The position numbers and the translations under genes are program-made. DNA of 36,725 nucleotides from DASYUM01 sp036001225 (GTDB lineage: Bacteria > Methylomirabilota > Methylomirabilia > Rokubacteriales > DASRDR01): positions 1-36,725 of the forward strand of contig DASYUM010000123.1 of NCBI GenBank assembly GCA_036001225.1, in the 5' to 3' direction. The notes beneath the pieces are model-generated. The model was not told the origin of the DNA, did not search any database, and worked only from the letters and a program-made list of their open reading frames with translations. Shown here one piece after another: positions 33,416 through 36,725 of this stretch (positions are counted from its first letter, which is position 1; the number at the start of each line of letters is the position of its first letter).

Positions 33416-34705
33416 TCAGAGGGTCTCCTCCAGATCCAGCTGGTGCGCCCGGCCGCCGCGCGGGATCACGACGATCCCCGACCGGTCCACGTGGTAGCGA
33501 CGGGCATCCTCCTCGGGGTTCTCGCCGATCGTGGTGCCGCGCTCGAGCCGATTGAAGCGATCCACGATCACGCGACGCAGGCGCACGCCCTTCTCCAGTC
33601 GGGTCCCGTCCATGACGATGGAGTCCTCGATCACGCACCCTTCGCCGACCTGGACGCCCCGTCCCAGGATCGAGCCGCGCACGGCGGCGTGGCGGATCAG
33701 GCTCCCCTCTCCCACGTGGGCGTTGTCGATCTCGCCGCCGAGGATGCGGGCGGCCGGGCCGTGGTAGCGGGACGCCAGGATGGGCCAGGCCGGGTTGTCG
33801 AGATCGAAGCGGGGGGCCTCGCCGAGGAGGTCCATGTGGGCGTGCCAGTAGCTCTCGACGGAGCCGACGTCGCGCCAGTATCCCCGCTCCTCGTACGGCT
33901 TGAGGCCGGGGACCTCGTTGGCCTGGAAGTCGTAGGCGAAGACGCGGCCGGCCGTGAACAGCTCGGGGATGATGGTCCGCCCGAAATCGTGCTCGGTCGA
34001 GCGCCGGGCATCCTCGAGCAGCGTGTCCACCAGCGTATCCCGGTTGAAGAGGTAGTTGCCCATGGAAGCGAACGCCCGGTCAGGCCGTCCCGGGATCCCC
34101 TGCGGCCGGGCCGGCTTTTCCTCGAAGGAGACGATCCGCTGCTCGGCGTCCACCTCCATGACGCCGAATTCGGACGCCTTCTCGATCGGCACCGGGAGGG
34201 CGGCCACCGTCGCCTGGGCACCGTGGGCGACGTGGAACTGGACCATCTGGTTCACGTCCATCCGGTAGACGTGGTCGGCCCCGAACACCGCGACCAAGTC
34301 GGGGGCGAAATCGTCGATCAGGTGGAGGTTCTGGAGGACCGCGTCGGCGGTGCCGCGGTACCACATCTCCCCCATCCGCATCTGCGGCGGCACCACCGTC
34401 ACGAAGTGGTCGGCGGCCAGCCCCCCGCTGCGCCAGCCGAGTCGGAGGTGCTCGATCAGCGACTGGGACTTGTACTGGACGAGGACATAGAGCGAGAGGA
34501 CGCCGGAGTTGACGAAGTTCGAGAGGACGAAGTCGATGATGCGGTAGCGGCCGCCGAACGGGACGGCCGGCTTGGAGCGCTCGCGGGTCAGGGGGTCGAG
34601 CCGCTCTCCCTTCCCCCCCGCCATGATGAGGGCGAGGACGCGCTGGGGCCGCACACTCCCGCCTATGGCCTCACGCCCCGTCGCCGCGGGCCCAGGCGGG
34701 GTCAC
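33416..34705 (-). CDS. glgC: Glucose-1-phosphate adenylyltransferase
   Basis: A protein of about 429 residues that makes ADP-glucose from glucose-1-phosphate and ATP. The nucleotidyltransferase domain has LALIMAGGKGERLDPLTRER, then SKPAVPFGGRYRIIDFVLSN, EMWYRGTADAVLQN, and VFGADHVYRMD with the metal-site Asp. VSFEEKPARP marks the sugar-phosphate site. The last ~120 residues are a left-handed beta-helix (AAVRGSILGRGVQVGEGCVI). Two GTG starts are possible: 34705, which overlaps the branching-enzyme stop (GTGA), and 34654, which has a GGGAG site and begins just before conserved sequence. I give the longer one. In this operon ADP-glucose probably serves TreT, since no GlgA gene is present in the window. 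Confidence 0.93.
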   Translation of the reverse strand: MTPPGPAATGREAIGGSVRPQRVLALIMAGGKGERLDPLTRERSKPAVPFGGRYRIIDFVLSNFVNSGVLSLYVLVQYKSQSLIEHLRLGWRSGGLAADHFVTVVPPQMRMGEMWYRGTADAVLQNLHLIDDFAPDLVAVFGADHVYRMDVNQMVQFHVAHGAQATVAALPVPIEKASEFGVMEVDAEQRIVSFEEKPARPQGIPGRPDRAFASMGNYLFNRDTLVDTLLEDARRSTEHDFGRTIIPELFTAGRVFAYDFQANEVPGLKPYEERGYWRDVGSVESYWHAHMDLLGEAPRFDLDNPAWPILASRYHGPAARILGGEIDNAHVGEGSLIRHAAVRGSILGRGVQVGEGCVIEDSIVMDGTRLEKGVRLRRVIVDRFNRLERGTTIGENPEEDARRYHVDRSGIVVIPRGGRAHQLDLEETL

Positions 34706-36453
34706 GTCCCGCGGGCCCAGGCGGGGTCGAGGTCCGGGAAGGGGAAGTCGTCGCGCTCGAGCCGCCGCAGACTCTCCTCCTCCTCGGGACTCAGGGCACC
34801 GGTCACCTCCAGCTTGCTGACCAGCTCGAGCAGGCGCTTGAACTCGGCATAGTGTTCGGCGAAGCGCCGCTCGGCGTAGTCACGGGCGGATACGGTGGTG
34901 ATGAGGAATTGCCAGTCGGAGGCCTGGAGCAGGAGGGCCTCCCGGCAGGCCTGGGCCAGCAGCCGGCGGCGGAGCGGCGCATCGCCGCCGGCCACGGCCT
35001 TCCCGAGCTCCGCTACCAGCGCCTGCTCGGCGTCGTAGACCCGGTCCCATGTCCATTCGGTTTCGCGGTTCAGCCAGACCCGGTGGTCACCACCCTCGCC
35101 CCACGATCCTTCCTGGAGCGTCGTCACCTCGGCGGGAACGCCGGCGTCCACGATCTCGGCCAGGGTCACCGGGCGGACTCCGTTGGCGGCCATCCGCCGG
35201 GCAACCCCTTCCAGCCACGCCGGGCCCTCGAACCACCAGTGCCCGAACAGCTCGGCGTCGTAGGGCGACACCACGACCGTCCCGCCGTCCGCGCCCGCCT
35301 CGGCCAGCGTCCGCCGAACCAGATGGACGAAGTGGTCCGCGTGGGCGCTGACCCGTTCGGCGGCCGCCGCCGGGTTGTAGAGCTGCTTGTCGCCGAGATC
35401 CACCCCCGGCCCGGTCACCCGCCAGTAGCGGAAGCCGCCGGGGAAGTGCTTCTTGTGGAACTCGAGATACTGGGGCTCACCCGGGTAGCCCTGGTCGCGA
35501 CTCCAGACCTGGACGGTCGTGTGGGGATCGCGGACGAACGCAACCGCGGTGCCGGTACCCCCGCGGGAGGCGATGCGATACGGCCGGTAGGGTGTGGCCG
35601 CCCGGCCCGCCCGGGCCGTTCGCATCGCCGGCCGCTCGCGCGGGAGCGCGGCCAGCGCGGGGAAGAAGTCGCGGTAGGCGGACAGCGGCGAGCCGCTCCG
35701 CACCAGGTGCGTGTCCACCACGAAGAACTCGAGGCCGTAGCGGGCGAGCAATTCCTCGATCCCCGGCCGGGGCCCGCGCTGAGCCTTGGCGGCGCCGACC
35801 GGCGGCGCCCACTGGTAGCGGGGTCGGTAGGCGCATTCCGGCAACCAGATCCCGCGGGGCCGACGGCCGAAGTGGCGGACATGGCTCTCGACGGCGGTGC
35901 GGAGCTGGAGGTGGATGGACTCGTCCCGCGAAAGGAGCGGGAGATAGCCATGGGTCGCGGCGCAGGTGATGATCTCCAGATGGCCGCCCGCGCCCAGCTC
36001 GGCGAACGCGCCGAGGAGGTCTCCGCCCACGCCGCGGAGCAGCCCCCACATCCGCTCGAAGTACTCCTCCCAGTGGTGGGTCAGGGCGACCAGGGCGTCC
36101 TGGCCCTCGCGGCGGAAGTAGCTGCGGTTGTCCTCCACGTAGCGAAGCCGGGTGCCGATGAAGAACTCCATCTCCTTCTGGAAGACGTCCGAGGCCAGCT
36201 GCTCGGCGAGCACCGGCGAGATGTTGATCGTCCAGCGCGGCGAGATCCCATCGGCGACCAGCCGGCGGGCGGCGTCGAGGAGCGGCAGATAACACTCGAC
36301 GGTCGCCTCGTTGAGCCAGTCGGAGCCGTGAGGCCACCGGCCGTGGTTCAGGACGAACGGCAGGTGCGTGTGGAGGACGAGGGCGAAGCCCGGCCCCGGC
36401 TTGGCGGGCGAGGCGGGAGCGATCGGACTCCGGGTCGGTTCGCGCTTTTTCAC
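34702..36453 (-). CDS. GH57 1,4-alpha-glucan branching enzyme
   Basis: A 583-residue GH57 enzyme, first gene of the glucan operon. After a ~20-residue basic/Pro tail it opens with FALVLHTHLPFVLNHGRWPH, the hallmark of GH57 branching enzymes (TT1467/AmyC type). The nucleophile is Glu206 in GIWLPECAYRP, and the acid/base is Asp399 in VVSPYDAELFGHWWFEGP. ATHGYLPLL and TLQEGSWGEGGDHRVW (flexible-loop region) are also present. The C-terminal helical domain (DUF1957-like) runs from about 480. It introduces alpha-1,6 branches and here replaces GlgB of GH13. GTG at 36453 is followed by a Lys-rich start; the ribosome binding site is weak. Its stop overlaps the glgC start (GTGA). Confidence 0.9.
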   Translation of the reverse strand: MKKREPTRSPIAPASPAKPGPGFALVLHTHLPFVLNHGRWPHGSDWLNEATVECYLPLLDAARRLVADGISPRWTINISPVLAEQLASDVFQKEMEFFIGTRLRYVEDNRSYFRREGQDALVALTHHWEEYFERMWGLLRGVGGDLLGAFAELGAGGHLEIITCAATHGYLPLLSRDESIHLQLRTAVESHVRHFGRRPRGIWLPECAYRPRYQWAPPVGAAKAQRGPRPGIEELLARYGLEFFVVDTHLVRSGSPLSAYRDFFPALAALPRERPAMRTARAGRAATPYRPYRIASRGGTGTAVAFVRDPHTTVQVWSRDQGYPGEPQYLEFHKKHFPGGFRYWRVTGPGVDLGDKQLYNPAAAAERVSAHADHFVHLVRRTLAEAGADGGTVVVSPYDAELFGHWWFEGPAWLEGVARRMAANGVRPVTLAEIVDAGVPAEVTTLQEGSWGEGGDHRVWLNRETEWTWDRVYDAEQALVAELGKAVAGGDAPLRRRLLAQACREALLLQASDWQFLITTVSARDYAERRFAEHYAEFKRLLELVSKLEVTGALSPEEEESLRRLERDDFPFPDLDPAWARGT

Positions 36454-36495
36454 GGGCTGTGGCCGCGAATTACGGGAAGTTACCTAACAAGGCTA

Positions 36496-36523
36496 GCGTT
36501 ACAGAACGCCTGCTGAGTGTCAA
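36496..36523 (-). promoter_or_regulatory. Candidate promoter of the glucan/trehalose operon
   Basis: On the minus strand a consensus TTGACA (36523-36518) is followed after 16 nt by TAACGC (36501-36496), a partial -10. It lies in a conspicuously AT-richer patch (36466-36530) just before the first gene of the operon, whose start is at 36453. No other promoter-like pair is evident upstream of the nine genes, which are packed with gaps of at most 73 nt. Confidence 0.42.
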
Positions 36524-36633
36524 GCCGAAAGGCCCGGCGGCGACGAACGGGCCGTCGGGAGACCCAGGAGCATCTCGGGATAACCGCGCGCCGCGGGAAG
36601 CTGAACCGCCCCGCGTGTGATGGCCCGCTCCGA

Positions 36634-36653
36634 GCGGCGGCTTTTGCCGCCGC
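36634..36653. other. Perfect 8-bp hairpin with TTTT/AAAA loop in the right-hand intergenic region
   Basis: GCGGCGGC (36634-36641), TTTT, GCCGCCGC (36646-36653). The 272 nt from 36454 to the window end hold the operon promoter, this stem-loop and several GC-rich inverted repeats (for example GGGGGCC-GTCGA-GGCCCCC starting near 36674). I see no convincing gene there. No U-run follows the stem on either strand, so a classic terminator is doubtful. Confidence 0.35.
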
Positions 36654-36725
36654 AAATTCTCCGGGGGGAGGCCCGGAGGGGGCCGTCGAGGCCCCCACCG
36701 GGGGTCGAGGCTTCTCCGGCCTCCC

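Noticed and set aside
36480..36698. Minus-strand 72-codon frame upstream of the branching enzyme gene
   Set aside because: Ser/Arg/Pro/Ala-rich with no recognisable pattern, overlapping the likely operon promoter, and with no good ribosome binding site.

Overview
This is a gene-dense, very GC-rich bacterial window. It has many GTG starts, seven 4-nt ATGA/GTGA stop-start overlaps, almost no intergenic DNA, and no rRNA, tRNA, CRISPR array or insertion sequence that I can see. The gene mix (branched-chain amino acid type ABC transport, enolase-superfamily and racemase enzymes, an OYE/trimethylamine-dehydrogenase-like flavoenzyme, a large GlgE-type glucan operon) together with the base composition suggests an uncultivated soil or groundwater bacterium, perhaps of the Rokubacteria/Methylomirabilota type. 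That placement is inference from style and not from a marker gene.

Layout. (1) 1-1300: the 3' end of a DUF35 OB-fold protein, then on the minus strand a metallophosphoesterase and a DUF4112 membrane protein. (2) 1500-3784: a three-gene plus-strand envelope operon. An OmpA-like protein carries four copies of a short beta-repeat, an unknown secreted protein follows, and a small secreted protein consists of two more copies of the same repeat. (3) 3915-7018: type III polyketide synthase, methyltransferase and FAD oxidoreductase, a compact lipid-quinone/alkylresorcinol-type pathway. (4) 7067-12329: SirB1-like protein, Asp/Glu-type racemase, muconate-cycloisomerase-like enzyme, Liv-type solute-binding protein, LivH permease and a DCC-family protein. 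(5) 12402-14862, minus strand: LivM, LivF and LivG, which complete the transporter from the opposite strand. (6) 14961-19754: a TMADH/FadH-like flavoprotein that lacks one Fe-S cysteine, an orphan membrane histidine kinase overlapping a small secreted protein, and a zinc alcohol dehydrogenase. (7) 19866-22265, minus strand: a PEP-carboxykinase-like P-loop protein, an SDR and a two-TM small protein.

(8) 22512-36453, minus strand, is the main attraction: nine genes in one direction. In transcription order they are a GH57 branching enzyme, GlgC, a GH57/DUF3536 enzyme, DUF5752, TreT, a GT-A glycosyltransferase, GlgE, TreS and maltokinase. Read as a pathway, GlgC makes ADP-glucose, TreT joins it to glucose to give trehalose, TreS isomerises trehalose to maltose, maltokinase makes maltose-1-phosphate, GlgE polymerises it and the GH57 enzyme branches the glucan. 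The operon therefore encodes a complete route from glucose-1-phosphate to branched alpha-glucan with no glycogen synthase (GlgA) and no OtsA/OtsB, with TreT as the entry point. DUF5752 is start-stop coupled to GH57/DUF3536 and sits directly before TreT, so it is the best candidate for an undescribed component.
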